Positions 31,063 through 45,149 of a stretch of DNA of 64,000 bases are shown here, piece after piece. Below the pieces are notes generated by a model, which was not told where the DNA came from, did no database searches, and saw only the letters and a program-made list of their open reading frames with translations. The stretch comes from Cylicocyclus nassatus (Eukaryota; Nematoda; Chromadorea; Rhabditida; Strongylidae). Made by a program: the position numbers and the translations under genes. Position 1 is the stretch's first letter. The number at the start of each line of letters is the position of its first letter. The stretch covers positions 29,677,521 through 29,741,520 of the forward strand of contig CATQJL010000001.1 in NCBI GenBank assembly GCA_958299035.1, read 5' to 3'.

Positions 31063-31927
31063 ATGTTGACAAAAGTCTTGGAGGCAACTCCAAACGATGT
31101 TGAAGTTTTGTGACTGTTACTGAAGCATTGTGACTGTTACTGTTGCTTAGTCACATCACATTGCTTCCAGTATTGCTTAGCGAGATTAGGGACTGATAAG
31201 GCTAGGTAAGCATGTAAATGTGAAATGTTTGAGTCACATAGCTTCTTCTTTACTGTTTATGTGACTTTCAATTACAATTTGCAGAATCGCTTTTGAACGA
31301 GCGTTGGAATTGCAAAATGACAATGTTTGTGCTCTCTCAGCACTTGCCATTTTGGATTACAATACGCATACTGTCGAGGGAGCCCAAAGTGCAGTGGCTT
31401 GTCTAGGCCAAGCGTATAGTCTGGAGCCGGAGAATCCGGTTGTCTTGGTCCATCTTGCCAACCACTTCTTCTTCAAAGGAGTCAGTGCAGAAATTCTTTG
31501 AATTAATTACGAATTATCTATAAAAGGGACCTTTTAAATTTGTCCAAGCTGTTACGTCGAGGTGTTTATCGCTTTATCTTTATCGAAGGCATCACTTTTT
31601 CAGGAAATGAACAAGGTTGAACGGTTAGCGTGGCATGCAATGAGTATGACGGAAAGTGACGAAATCAAGGCCGAAGCTTGTTACATTCTTGCGCTGTTTT
31701 TCCATTTCAACAGAGACTATGAAAAGGCGTTCAAGGTAAGTTGCATATGCAAGAATTTCAATCCATGTCATCATCGTGTCCTAGTACTATTATCAAGCAA
31801 CTACGTTGAATCATCCTACTTTCGTTTTGCCCCAGTATGGCCTTGGACCTCGGAATTCGAAGATGTTTGGATGAATATAGCTCATGTATATATCGCACTT
31901 GGACAATATGTCCCTGCTTTGCAAATG
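31063..31927 (+). pseudogene. ctr-9: Scrambled, internally deleted fragment of CTR9 (Paf1 complex TPR subunit)
   Basis: Several pieces resemble the TPR protein CTR9, a scaffold of the Paf1 transcription-elongation complex. 31285-31478 encodes IAFERALELQNDNV .. PENPVVLVHLANHFFFK; 31604-31735 encodes EMNKVERLAWHAM .. NRDYEKAFK with a good GTAAG donor; after a 49-bp intron 31785-31848 encodes YYYQATTLNHPTFVLPQYGL. The next piece, 31853-31927 (EFEDVWMNIAHVYIALGQY), belongs several hundred residues further on in CTR9 and is in another frame, with no intron between. A piece that should come after QYGL (KVLEATPNDVEVL, 31063-31110) lies upstream instead and ends in TGA. The donor after HFFFK is not GT. 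This is a rearranged gene fragment, not a working gene. Confidence 0.82.
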
Positions 31928-32355
31928 TGAGTTTATGGCGTTCCTCGCTGTTTTGTTTCATGTTGCACAGAATGCTTTTTTGATCTTTTTGTCATTTTCT
32001 TACCATGTTAAAACCATATGCTTATACTGTGGTGTTACAAGGTTCTTTTTGCAACTAGGAAATTAGTTTTTCTTTGAATATTCTTATCACTCCTAGTATG
32101 GTTTTTGTAATATAAATTAACTGTTGTACGTATGCTGGAGATAGATAGATAGATTTTTCGAAAGTTTGATAAATTTGAAATAAATGTCTTATCTCTTCGT
32201 TCTTTCTTCTATCTTCTATCCACAAACGCTAGGGGTGAGAGGGAGGGGGTAGAGTACGGGGTGAGGGTCGCGCTAAACTCCTACCCGGGGGGGGGGGGGT
32301 CCTATTCGGCTTATTTGGGTGGGGTTTAGAGACAAAATTGGGGTTTGGAGCTTAA

Positions 32356-32710
32356 AGGCAGCGTCCAGGCAAGTCTGGACCTATGGGGATTTTACATGGA
32401 AAGTATTTTGGGGCCCTAACTAAGCCACTACCCAACCGGCAGCTCAAGTAGTGCTCTAACGCCTGAGATATTCTGCTCGAAACCGGACCCCGCGACCGTG
32501 TTTCGCATGGATTCATGGCGCAAAGAGTGGATCCTGGCGCGAAACTGCCATGAATCCATGCGAGTACGTTCGCGGGGGTCTGTTTCGAGGGGAATATCTC
32601 AGCCATTGGAGCACTACCTGAGCTGCTGCTTCGGCAGTGCCTTAGTTAGGGCCCCAAAAGTACTTTCCATGTAAAAGCCCCATAGGTCCAGATCTGCCTG
32701 GAAGCTGCCT
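32356..32710. mobile_element. TTAA-flanked foldback MITE, copy 1
   Basis: A 355-bp element starts AGGCAGCGTCCAGGCAAG-like and ends CTTGCCTGG..CTGCCT-like, with TTAA at 32352-32355 and 32711-32714. The arms pair nearly throughout (CTAACTAAG / CTTAGTTAG, GCATGGATTCATGGC / GCCATGAATCCATGC). The TTAA duplication suggests mobilisation by a piggyBac-type transposase. A second copy is at 47525-47880. Confidence 0.85.
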
Positions 32711-32739
32711 TTAATTAGGGCTAATTACAGTATGCCGCG

Positions 32740-32930
32740 ATCGGGGGGCTCCGGCGCACAAAATCGGGGGGCTCCGGAGCAGAAAATGGGGGGTATCCGG
32801 AGCAGAAGATGGGAGGTCTCCGGAGCAGAAAATGGGAGGTATCCGGAGCAGAAATGGGAGGTCTCCGCCGGAGAAATGGGAGGGCTCCGCCGGACGAATG
32901 GGTGACCCACCGCTGGGGAAACGCCGCGAC
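32740..32930 (+). repeat. 23-27 bp tandem repeat, block 2
   Basis: Same unit and orientation as 29660-29830 (TCCGGAGCAGAAAATGGGAG), including the CCGCCGGAGAAATGGGAGG variant. Confidence 0.85.
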
Positions 32931-33029
32931 CCTGCCATTTCCCCAGCGGAGGGGTCCGATCCATTGTCTGAGTGGGCCTTGCAGGTGGAGATAAGCTTCC
33001 ACATGGGGGAGCCAACACAACACAAGTCA

Positions 33030-33720
33030 GTCAGTCTGAGTAAGGGTCTCGCTATTGGAGCTTCTACTTGGGAAAACCCATTGCTTGAGTAGTTGGGTCT
33101 CGATGGTGGAGAAAAGCGTTTATTTGGAAAAACAAGATTTAAGTAACTGGGTCTCTCTGATGGGGACAAGCGTAAATCCAAGGGTTTGAGTAACTGGGTC
33201 TCGCCGGTGGAGTTGGGCTTTCACTGAAGAAAATCCAACGCGTGATCAACTGGCTTTCCCTGTGAAGACGAGCGTTTACTCAGGGAAATCATGCTTTTTC
33301 CGCGCAGAAGGGAAAGCTTCTAGGTAACTGGGTTCCGCAGTCGAGATGAGCTCCTATTTGAGGAAAACCCGAGCATGAGTAACGGGGCTTCTGGTGGAGA
33401 TGAGCCTTTACCTGGGGAAATCAAACATGTGTAAGGGGGTGTGGCTGGCGAGCTGCTGGAAATGAGTTTCACTAGGGAAGACATTCCTAATTCTGTAGGA
33501 AGGGCTGTTGGAAACGGACGCCTACTTGAGGAAATCTGCTTTTCTTGAAGAGAGGAAAGCATTCAAATAAGTCAGTCTCTCTGGTAGAGATGCGCTTCTA
33601 CTTGGGGAAATCAAAGCTTGAGTAAGTAGGTCTCGCTGGTGGAGATGAGCGTTCATTTAAGGGGGGGGGGGAGATCTTCTTTTTTATAAGGGAGAGCATG
33701 AGTGATTGGATTTGGCTGGT
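33030..33720 (+). repeat. 60-bp satellite array, block 2
   Basis: About eleven degenerate units of the type GAGTAACTGGGTCTCGCTGG / TGGAGATGAGCGTTTACTTG / GGGAAATCNAACG. An unusual G10 tract lies at 33661-33670. Same orientation as block 1. Confidence 0.75.
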
Positions 33721-33739
33721 GGAACAAGGGCTTTTCATG

Positions 33740-34700
33740 AAGAATCATAGCGGGTAACACTTCGTTTTGCAAATAATATGCAAAACTTGATCACTGGTTT
33801 AGGAGCATTTATCGAAAAAGAATTTTGTGCAAAGGAAAGCATAAAAGTAACAGGTTCTCGTTGTCGTTTTCGTGGGGAAAACTTGTAGAAAAACGCATTG
33901 ACTCGAGTCTCGCAAAACAGCTCAAGGGCAAGGTAAAGCATCAGCACAGAGAACTATTTCACATGCTTCCACCCAATAAGGAATACCTTGAGGCATTCAG
34001 TGATTTGGCGAAAAATTTGAATAAAATAAGAGTATGCAGAAGACGTTATTGAGATGCAGAAACTTTCTAAATCTACTTCGATCCACTTATAGCGACCAGC
34101 AGGGTCACTAGTCTGGCACATTAGACATTCGACAGCACATTTTCCTTTTCTCTCTTGGTTAGAAATGAAAATATGGTGAAAAAATGGCAAATCTCCTCTA
34201 GCCGTCCGGGTTCTTCTTACACTCTCGCCACTTGTTTTTTCTACACCTCTACCAGTCATGACTACCTTCCTGGATGCAACAGCAATGGTCTCCGAGCACA
34301 GCGTGGACGGCCTATACCTAATGTGTCCATTTCATTTGAGCTTCAAATTGTTCTGCAAATGTTGTATGTTGAATTTCCACTATTAAAGACAAACTCCTAC
34401 GCAGCACTATAAACCTCACGCTAAGATAGAAAACAACTTTTATCACAGTTAATAAACCAAATAAATGATACTCCAGAAATCTACTATGTACAAACAGTAG
34501 AGAACACATAGTACAAAAGGTGATCGTTGTAGACTCAAATTATTTGTTGGCACATGCGTCATCAGATTTGATTAAACTTTTAAATAAAATGTTTGTCACA
34601 AAATTGATAGAGAAAACGGTGTACTGACAATGAGACATATATGCTTTGAACTTAGCAGCCAGAATCAAAACTGTACCACTGAGCAAAGATTATTAGACTA
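33740..34700. other. Gene-free stretch downstream of the YIPF4 gene
   Basis: No supported exon. It should contain the 3' UTR of the minus-strand YIPF4 gene ending at 34705; no clear poly(A) signal could be assigned. Confidence 0.4.
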
Positions 34701-34704
34701 ACAA

Positions 34705-37713
<3,009 letters not shown>

Positions 37714-37720
37714 CTGAAAC
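37714..37720 (-). promoter_or_regulatory. Trans-splice-type acceptor before the YIPF4 start
   Basis: GTTTCAG lies immediately 5' of the ATG (minus strand). A consensus acceptor with no upstream coding exon is the usual mark of spliced-leader addition in nematodes. Confidence 0.6.
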
Positions 37721-37758
37721 GAGCCATACAAAACTCAAAAAATTATATTTTGAATTTA

Positions 37759-38425
37759 TAAGGTTGGCCCGAAAGTTTGTTCGCACCATTTCAAAAATTC
37801 CTAACTTCTTAGTTTCTCAAAAAAAAATCTGCACGTTCGTATGCATTTGGAAATGAAGATCATGCATTTTAAAATAGCACCAGAAAGGCCTTCTACTACG
37901 CCTAGACTGCAGAGATATACGATATATGTACGTTGAAAATAAATTTCAAATTCATTTGTGCTGATTCGCCAAAAATGAGAAACTTGGACAAAAAATAGTG
38001 CAGTTGTTATTTTGAGTTTTACAAGCTGTTCTTCCAGCAAAATTTGTGTTGACTGAGCTTCTATGTGAAAGGTTTATAAATTTGAGCAAGCAGTACAAAA
38101 CGGCAAATTCAGTCTTCTGGCATCTTTCTCGAAAACCACAGTTTCTGATAGAGACGCTCAATCGGCACAAACTAGGCGGATCATAAAACTTATAATATTA
38201 GCTGCATCAATTTTTTGTGCAAGTCAGATTTTTTTTCTACTCAAAAAAACTGAAATTCGAGTAATAAGTCTTACAGCTTTGCAATCTATGCGTAACAGAT
38301 AACTATAGGTGCTGATGCAAAACTCATGATACTCTTCCAAATAAAATTGAAATTTGTGCAGATCCTCTAAGAAACTATGAAGTTATGAATCCTTCAAATT
38401 GCCAACGAACTTTCGGGCCAACTAA
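37759..38425. mobile_element. Mariner-type MITE
   Basis: The left end TTGGCCCGAAAGTTTGTTCG and right end CGAACTTTCGGGCCAACTAA are inverted repeats, and pairing continues into CTTCTTAGTTTCTC / AGAAACTATGAAG. The insertion is next to TA-rich sequence. The 0.66-kb interior has no transposase. Confidence 0.75.
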
Positions 38426-38429
38426 TATA

Positions 38430-39935
38430 TGAGCTGAGATTGCGCACAATGAGAAAATAACACAGAATGATGCGGTGTTTTGTTCTGCGTGTAACAAATC
38501 CAAAAACTTGACCAATCACAATTTCGCTCGCAAATTTGTGTCAAATTAGCGAATACAGAAAAACGCAAAATCCGCGCCGTGACGTGTTGGCCAACCGTGC
38601 ACCGCTTGCAACGGAACACACGTCGGTGAAAACCGTGCCGCAATCTCAGTTCGGTTTTCTCTCCATTACTTTCTGGCCATCCGCAAGTAATAAGTCTGGT
38701 CTTTTTCTGAGAATTCTGAATGGTTTCATGTAATTTCGTACTATATATTGCGCTCCATATGGGGAATCATATAGGTTATCCTCTTGGTTATTATTGATTG
38801 AATTTTTATCTTGTTTTTGCGAGACAAATGTTCTGTTGATGTTGACGCTATCTGCATTGATCAATGTTAAGAAGTTTCTCTTATTTCTAAAGGTTTAAAC
38901 CTTCCTTGCTACTTCTTATCACTTTTCAAATTTTATCACGGTCACATTCGTTACTTCAAAGTTCTTTTTGACTGATAAAAAACTGCTCTCTTCTTTTTTT
39001 GAGACTCTTCGGTCTAGTATCGCTTTCGTTGTGTTCGCTATCTACTAATCTTCAAAAGCTCTCCCTCATAATTTCCTAAATCTTCTGCAAATAACTTTAT
39101 GGTTATACTTACACCTAGTCAACTATAAAGCACAGCATCTTTCGTCTTCCAAGCGTGGGAAACGGAGGGCCAGAGCCTGCTACTTTTATTTCAGAAGTGC
39201 AGAAAGTTTTGAGTTAAGCCATTGCGACGACACCTGATTTTGCGTGGCGGCGCTCTGGGGCGACGCGATTTTGCACAATACTTCCGGTCTGGCAAGGGTT
39301 TTGTGGTTATTGACGAAATGCAAGGTTGTTATGTAAAAACTATAAATATTTTCTTGAACTACGGAGCCTACAGATCCCAAGAGTGCAAAATATTGGAAGA
39401 AATACTGATTTGTGGAAAAATACTATACCTACAAATAATATTGCAAAGGATGTGGGCCACCAGTGGTCCACATCGTCCCTGAAAGCAAAAAGTACGTGGG
39501 CCACCGATGGCCCGCATCGTCGTCAATGGGTTAATACCCTTCAACTTTTCCTCCGATCCTCTGCTTTTCCTTTGTTGCATTCCAAATAACGTGGATCATG
39601 ATCTTTTGGATCAATGTTCGATTCCTGCCCTTAGGTCAAGCGAGCATTAAACCAATACGAAAGTTTGGGAGGACTGAATCATTGACTCCATGAAAGGGTG
39701 ACCCTCTTAAGTCTCTGATGGTTTACATGCATTCCGAAACTTTCCAGTTTGAGATAATGTGCGTTCGGCGCATTCTGCAGAGTATTCTGAGGATTCTTCA
39801 AACTACCGTTTGAAGTACTGATTCGAAGATGCTGAAGTCCTTCTTCTCAAATGTCTAACTCACTTGATAATCTTATCTCACTGAATTCTCTGAAAAATTG
39901 AGGCAACGGTCGGTGCTGTGTTTTCATATTCAGAG
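38430..39935. other. Gene-free stretch
   Basis: No supported exon. Two similar blocks GTGGGCCACCAGTGGTCCAC and GTGGGCCACCGATGGCCC lie at about 39453-39515, each a near-palindrome. Confidence 0.4.
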
Positions 39936-39938
39936 CTA

Positions 39939-40217
39939 TCTTATATATAAAGCTGAATGTCTGTTTGTATGTCTGTCTGTACGTATGTTCCGAATAGAAA
40001 TTTTTATTTCTGAACCGATCCGGACCAAACTTGGCACACATACACTTCGGGGCCGGGCGAGTGTCATAGGCTACTTCTCGTCATCGATCGATATAGATTT
40101 TATTGATTTTTCGAAAAGTTCGAGCTACGGGACTGGGAGTTGGCATAGGGGGGTAAGTGAGCATGTTGATACGAATATATTGTTGACAGGGCCGGGCGGA
40201 GCCGGGTTTCCAGCTAG
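39939..40217 (+). mobile_element. Short non-autonomous Helitron-like element
   Basis: It starts TCTTATATATAAAGC, ends CCAGCTAG with the next base T, and lies between A (39938) and T (40218), the Helitron insertion pattern. A GC-rich segment (GGGCCGGGCGGAGCCGGG) lies just before the CTAG end where a Helitron hairpin is expected, although pairing is imperfect. An earlier GGGGCCGGGCGAGTG echoes it at 40050. The interior TCTGTTTGTATGTCTGTCTG run is typical of this repeat class. No Rep/helicase is present. Confidence 0.6.
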
Positions 40218-40219
40218 TA

Positions 40220-41340
40220 CAATAAAAAATGATTTATATAGCATTAAGAATCTGAATTTTGCGCAAAGAGGGCGATTATCTGGCTGTCTACTTCTCATCA
40301 TAGCTTTTATTTCTTGTCTTATATCGGCTTTGATCTTGAAAATTCGCTAGATGTCCGTACTGTTGCTTTTCCCGAAGGGCATTTGAGAAGCATTGATGAC
40401 ATCAGAAGTGCGAAAGAAAAGGAGTGGACGTCCGAAGTTTCTCAGCAAATCTCAAAAACAAACTTTTCAAAGTTTTACTCGACTGCCTGAACGCCTAAGT
40501 TTATTTGAGTGTCAGTTGCATGCACACTTCAGGTTTGGCAAAAATGGAACATGCCAACTTTTTTGGATGCACATTTTCTCCCTAGTTTATGTTTTGATAT
40601 CTTTGTTAACAACAGCGAGTGCTGTCATTTTCCACTCGTTACCAATAGTTTGGTAGAGATGAACGGAAACGCGACATAACTGTCTTGTGACACGTGGCAG
40701 GTTCACATTTCTTTGTCAAATTTGAATGGTTCATAATTCGGTGATATGGTGATTTGAATTACTGCGCAATGCAAACAATCGAAATTTTGCTTGCTCCTGC
40801 CTTATGGGAGTTCTTTCAAGCTGGAAAATGGCATTCATTTCATACGTTAGCGCCATTTTTTGAGCTTTGATCAGTTAGTTAAAGGATCAGTCTGTCTGCA
40901 ACGGTCATTATCAGTAACTGATTAATGCTAGCGGGACGTCAATCAATATCTCGTGTAGTCTTATCCAATTTTTTGACCTGCTTTCTACATCAAGACTTTG
41001 TTGTAAGTACAAGTGTCGTGGGCCATCTTTTTCAAAAGTGAGGGCTGCAACGACGGAAAAGTACCATGCCGAGTGTTGGAAATTGGTTTTTGTGAATAGG
41101 CTTCAAGTAGGAGGAAAAAAGGTTTAGCTAGGGTAACAGAACCCAGTATGATGCATAACATTATCCCCTCCTGTCCTGCTCCCTTCCGTCTTCTTTACAC
41201 TTTTGATCGAACAGTATCGAGCACTTACTCATTGTCTAGTGAACACATTCACAACGAGATTTCAGTGATAATTTTTCATTATCGCATTCATCAATTTCTC
41301 GAATTTTTTTGTAGGCTTTTGTGTCACTTTTGTATCAAAA
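40220..41340. other. Intergenic stretch upstream of TMED10
   Basis: No supported exon. It should carry the TMED10 promoter; no element could be assigned. Confidence 0.4.
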
Positions 41341-41345
41341 TTATC

Positions 41346-41351
41346 TTTCAG
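41346..41351 (+). promoter_or_regulatory. Trans-splice-type acceptor before the TMED10 start
   Basis: TTTCAG ends three bases before the ATG at 41355, as expected for spliced-leader addition. Confidence 0.65.
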
Positions 41352-41354
41352 GTA

Positions 41355-43223
41355 ATGAAAATGAGGATTCTCTTGTCCTTAACACTGCTAGTATTGATCG
41401 AAATCTGTAATGCATTGCGATTCAATGTACCAGCAAACAACAAGAAGTGTCTGAAGGAAGAAATCCATAAGAATATTGTTGTTACGGGAGAATACGAGAT
41501 CAGCGAAGCTGCCGGATATTCAGCAAGTGTTCATGTAAGTTTTATCGTTGTAGCCGCTTTTTTTTTCTTTGATTGGACATCAGTCGAATTGGACTATGAC
41601 TTGTAACCAGCTCTCGTCGGTTTTCTTCTCTGTATCATATGGAAGAGTTTATTTTTGATGTTTTCTGATGTTTTCGCTTGTCGTCGAAACCAAAAGCGCT
41701 CGCCATGCAAATCTTGACAGCAACTTGAGCTTAGACATGTACGTAAGTGTTTGTCTCGGAAAAAGAGGACCTGAACCAAAGGGCCCGCGCATCGAATCAT
41801 CTGGATGTCCCTTTGTGCAGTTATTCGTAAATGGCTACGTTTTGTGCAGCACAGACAAGTTTGGAATGTCAAATGCTGCAAATTCCAATACTCTTCGTCA
41901 TCAGGCGGGGATTTTTTAAGCGTATCTCTACTTCAAGTTGTTCATCTACCACATCTAATAAAGACTACAGAACTTAGCACCTGGTCGTATTTTTCAAGGG
42001 TTAAATCATATTTTGCCGCTTTGGTTCGCAAGAAAATCGACTTTTCCTATAAGCTCACGTGTTTATCACTGTGAATTGCAGAACGTCCTATTTGACAAGC
42101 CATCCTATATTTATTTTTGTCACACAGATGTAGTATTATAATTATAGGTGACCGACACTCGAGGGCATACTCTGTACAAGAGAGAGAAGTTCCATGAGAC
42201 CAAGGGCAAATTCGCTTTTACCACTGACGAGTACGACATCTTCGAAATATGCATTAGCAATCACGCACCTGCCGGAACAGGTACGCTTGTCTCAAAGTTT
42301 CGTACTCTGTTTATCTTTTTTTTTCGTATGAAGGACTTTTTTCTGCAAATTGATGTCTTTTTCGTTTGTACATGCTCTCGCTAGGGCACAAAATGTTTTC
42401 AAAAAGTTTATCGGCCGCAGCAAAATCGGAATTTATCTAGCACTTTTTTGCAACAACATCAAAGCAGTTACGATTTCTATTATCTTCAGCACAGAAAACA
42501 AAATCAGGCGCAATGAATTTGTCTCTTTCAATAGATTAGGGCAAATTATTTAGGACAAGGCCAAGCTCGTGAGGTTTCGCTGAAGATGAAGCACGGCATA
42601 GAGGCTAAGAGCTACGACGATATAGCGAAGGCTGAGAAGTTGAAACCACTCGAGGTATGTATCGAATGATTTCCATATTTGGTATAGCTGTGTTCTCCTC
42701 GTCCATGAATTTCCGGAATATTTGTTTTTCATTATTGCGGCTGGATCAGATACTACATCGTTTAGGTCGAACTCCGACGTCTCGAAGATCTCTCTGATCA
42801 GATTGTGAAAGACTTCGCTTTCATGCGGCAGCGTGAAGAAGAAATGAGAAACACCAATGGTAGGTTGTGTGGTCGTAATTGGTTACTTTCAAAATCCGAT
42901 AATATTCTGAATTTCCGTCATAGTTTTTTTTTGTAACGGAACATAACTTTCCTTTAGTCAACATTAACCTACATTACGCAATTCATCGAAAAGCGCATAG
43001 AAGAAGCATGTTATCCTAACTATGTGTGTAGAAATTTTTTTTGCAGAATCCACCAATAGTCGCGTACTCTATCTTTCTATCTTCTCGATGCTTTGTCTGC
43101 TATCCTTGGCTGCTTGGCAGGTAAGTAAAATCTTCCATATACTGCATCTCTCCTATATAATCGTCCATGGTTTAGGTCATGTTCCTCCGCAACTACTTCA
43201 AGCAGAAGAAACTCATCGACTAA
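41355..43223 (+). CDS. tmed-10: TMED10 / p24-delta cargo receptor
   Basis: Six exons join in phase: 41355-41534, 42148-42280, 42554-42654, 42766-42859, 43047-43120 and 43176-43223 (TAA). The 204-residue product has a signal peptide ([20 protein letters not shown]), a GOLD domain ([45 protein letters not shown], with the paired cysteines), a coiled coil ([20 protein letters not shown]), one membrane span ([18 protein letters not shown]) and a short cytosolic tail with FLRNYF and KKLID, the diphenylalanine-type and COPI di-lysine signals. p24 proteins cycle between ER and Golgi and package GPI-anchored and other cargo. The ATG at 41361 is an alternative start. All key features are intact. Confidence 0.97.
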
Positions 43224-43349
43224 GATTTCGAGGCACCATATAGTCTTAAAAACGATGAATGTAGATGTTTATCTGGGTTACTGCCTTGCTTGTCTCAGAA
43301 TTGTCAATCTTTACTGTAGAAAGCGGAGCTGTCTGTGTCTCATTGAGAT

Positions 43350-43517
43350 ATAGTTTATTCGTTGGCCACACGGACTGAACATCACTGCGGAGCACGCGCC
43401 GTGAGGTAGAACGCTTGCTTCAGTACAGATTTGCTAGTGTACAGACTGCTCTCTCGACAATTCAGCCACGCTGCGCATGGTCCGCAGCGTTTGGGTAGTC
43501 CGTGTGGTCAACGAATC
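43350..43517. repeat. Small foldback MITE in the TMED10 3' region
   Basis: TTCGTTGGCCACACGGACT at the left is inverted at the right as AGTCCGTGTGGTCAACGAA. An inner pair CACTGCGGAGCACG / TGGTCCGCAGCG also pairs partly. It lies between the TMED10 stop and its poly(A) signal, so it is probably transcribed. Confidence 0.7.
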
Positions 43518-43701
43518 GACGATATTTCTTATTTTATTCGTGTCAAGTATTTCTAGAGGTTAACGAAATTTCACGACTGTTTTTTTTTGCAAAGTAGAAG
43601 CTATTCTCTTTTTGCATATGTACTACGGTAAACGTTTCGTGGGTAATGTGGTTTGAACTACCTTGTAATTATTATTTATTTTTGTTGTTGATGATCGTTT
43701 C

Positions 43702-43707
43702 AATAAA
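43702..43707 (+). terminator. Poly(A) signal of TMED10
   Basis: AATAAA, 480 bp after the stop, followed by T-rich sequence. Confidence 0.5.
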
Positions 43708-43745
43708 GTTTATTTCTTGAGAGTTTCAAGAATTGGGTTCATAAC

Positions 43746-43751
43746 TTTATT
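43746..43751 (-). terminator. Poly(A) signal of the convergent gene
   Basis: AATAAA on the minus strand, 28 bp after the stop at 43779. It is 39 bp from the + strand signal, so the two transcripts probably end within or across each other. Confidence 0.55.
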
Positions 43752-43778
43752 TTTCCATTTGTTCTCGAATGCTTAAGA

Positions 43779-44463
43779 TTAAATGATCAGTGCAATTCCC
43801 ACAAAAATCAAGAGAGCAATAGCGTTGAACCGTTGGCGGGAGTCTTTTCTTGCACATTTTTTGGGACCAGTGTTATCGAAATCTTTTCGTTGCTGCTTTG
43901 TAAGCGTTTTCTTGTACTGAAAGTTGTAAAAGTTACCTGGAAAATTTGTTTTGTTACAACATCCTACCTGATCCTCCCGCTTTCGTGCTTCCGCGTCCGA
44001 TATGCTCATATCGGTATCAATTGCCTGTTTTTTCGCCAAAATCGACAGTTGCGCTATGTAGCCGTTTTTGGTAGCATCATTCGTAGCCTTAGCATACCAA
44101 CGTCTCTTCGCTGCTTTTTTGTCTTCAACTATTTTTTGATATTTTTTCTAAATAGTTGGACAATTATTTTGAGACCTAGTCACAACGTCGCACTGACTTC
44201 GATGTCTTTCGGCAATGTTCTGAGAATTTTCTTGAGCTGTTGCATTTGCTCATTTCTGGAATTTGCAACTTCGAAACAAATCTGAATTAATTGGGCATAT
44301 ACCTGATCATGTGCTTCTCCTCTGCTAATTTTTTTAGTTTGAGTTTTTCGCTTTTAGGTTTTACTAGAGCTTCAAGTTCTCTTATATACACCGGTCCATC
44401 ATCGCACGGAAGGGCTGCCCAGACCGTGGTGATAACATTTAGTGCGATTATCAAGTGATGCAT
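43779..44463 (-). CDS. Unrecognised signal-peptide, coiled-coil, C-terminal membrane-anchor protein
   Basis: Four exons join in phase: 44303-44463, 44198-44255, 43968-44147 and 43779-43916. Introns are 47-51 bp with GT..AG. The 178-residue product begins MHHLIIALNVITTVWAALPC (signal peptide) and continues with a long Lys/Glu/Gln-rich helical region (KSEKLKLKKLAEEK, RNEQMQQLKKILR, KKYQKIVEDKKAAKRRW) that should form a coiled coil. It ends in a single hydrophobic C-terminal segment (FNAIALLIFVGIALII). TTGCAG lies one base before the ATG, suggesting trans-splicing. I do not recognise the family; it may be a nematode-specific secretory-pathway membrane protein. Confidence 0.85.
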
Positions 44464-44479
44464 ACTGCAAGAAAAAATC

Positions 44480-44985
44480 GTGATTTACTGTCGATCTGGA
44501 GAATCAAGAAAAGGAAACTAGAGAAATCTCTTGTAAAGAGTCAGGAAATGCTCCGCTGGAGCAACACTCTCTTCATTTTAGGACTGACGGAGCTCTTTAT
44601 ATAAACTGTCTTAGTCAGAGTGTCAGAGATCCAGCGACTTGACCCTTCGCGACTACCTCGCCTGGCTTTTCGTCACACTCGCGGACTTATCCTCTCGACA
44701 TTCTCCCATGCATGCCAGCATTTAATCGCTGCTGAGGGGAGTATGCCCAGCATATATAATCTGTTCTAGTCGGGATATCAGGCCATTGGTTTAAATTTGT
44801 GCATTCGCAGCGGTAGGGGTTCGTGCTGCAGGAGAGCGAAAAAGTTGAAGGGAGCGCAGACCATTAGGTCGTAAGCGTGACGCAAAACCTAGTCACACAC
44901 TCCCCGTTATGGCAATTTTGGCTTGCTCAGGATTGGAACAGACTGTAGTATGTCCGCAAGCACGGCGCAAGCTCTGAGCGGCGCT
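44480..44985. other. Gene-free stretch upstream of the convergent gene
   Basis: It presumably holds the promoter of the 44463 gene. A TATATAAT lies near 44752 but its role is unknown. Confidence 0.35.
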
Positions 44986-44987
44986 CA

Positions 44988-45145
44988 GACACTCGCACCG
45001 GCCGGCGACCGTTCCACGACCGGCCGGTCCATCACCGACATTTCGGCCGGAACGGTCGCCAGCCGGCCGCCAGCCGGTACTCGAACGGCCGCCAGCCGGT
45101 ACTCGTGCGGCCGCCAGCCGGTACTCGTACGGTCGCGGGCCGGTA
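44988..45145 (+). repeat. GC-rich element with 22-bp tandem repeat, copy 1
   Basis: Units GGCCGCCAGCCGGTACTCGT repeat three to four times at about 45075-45140. The left part (CAGACACTCGCACCGGCC, TTCCACGACCGGCCGG) recurs inverted at about 46745-46806. Confidence 0.75.
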
Positions 45146-45149
45146 TGCA

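Noticed and set aside
32711..33181. Pro-rich open frame of 156 codons on the minus strand
   Set aside because: Same satellite translated; no splice or start context.
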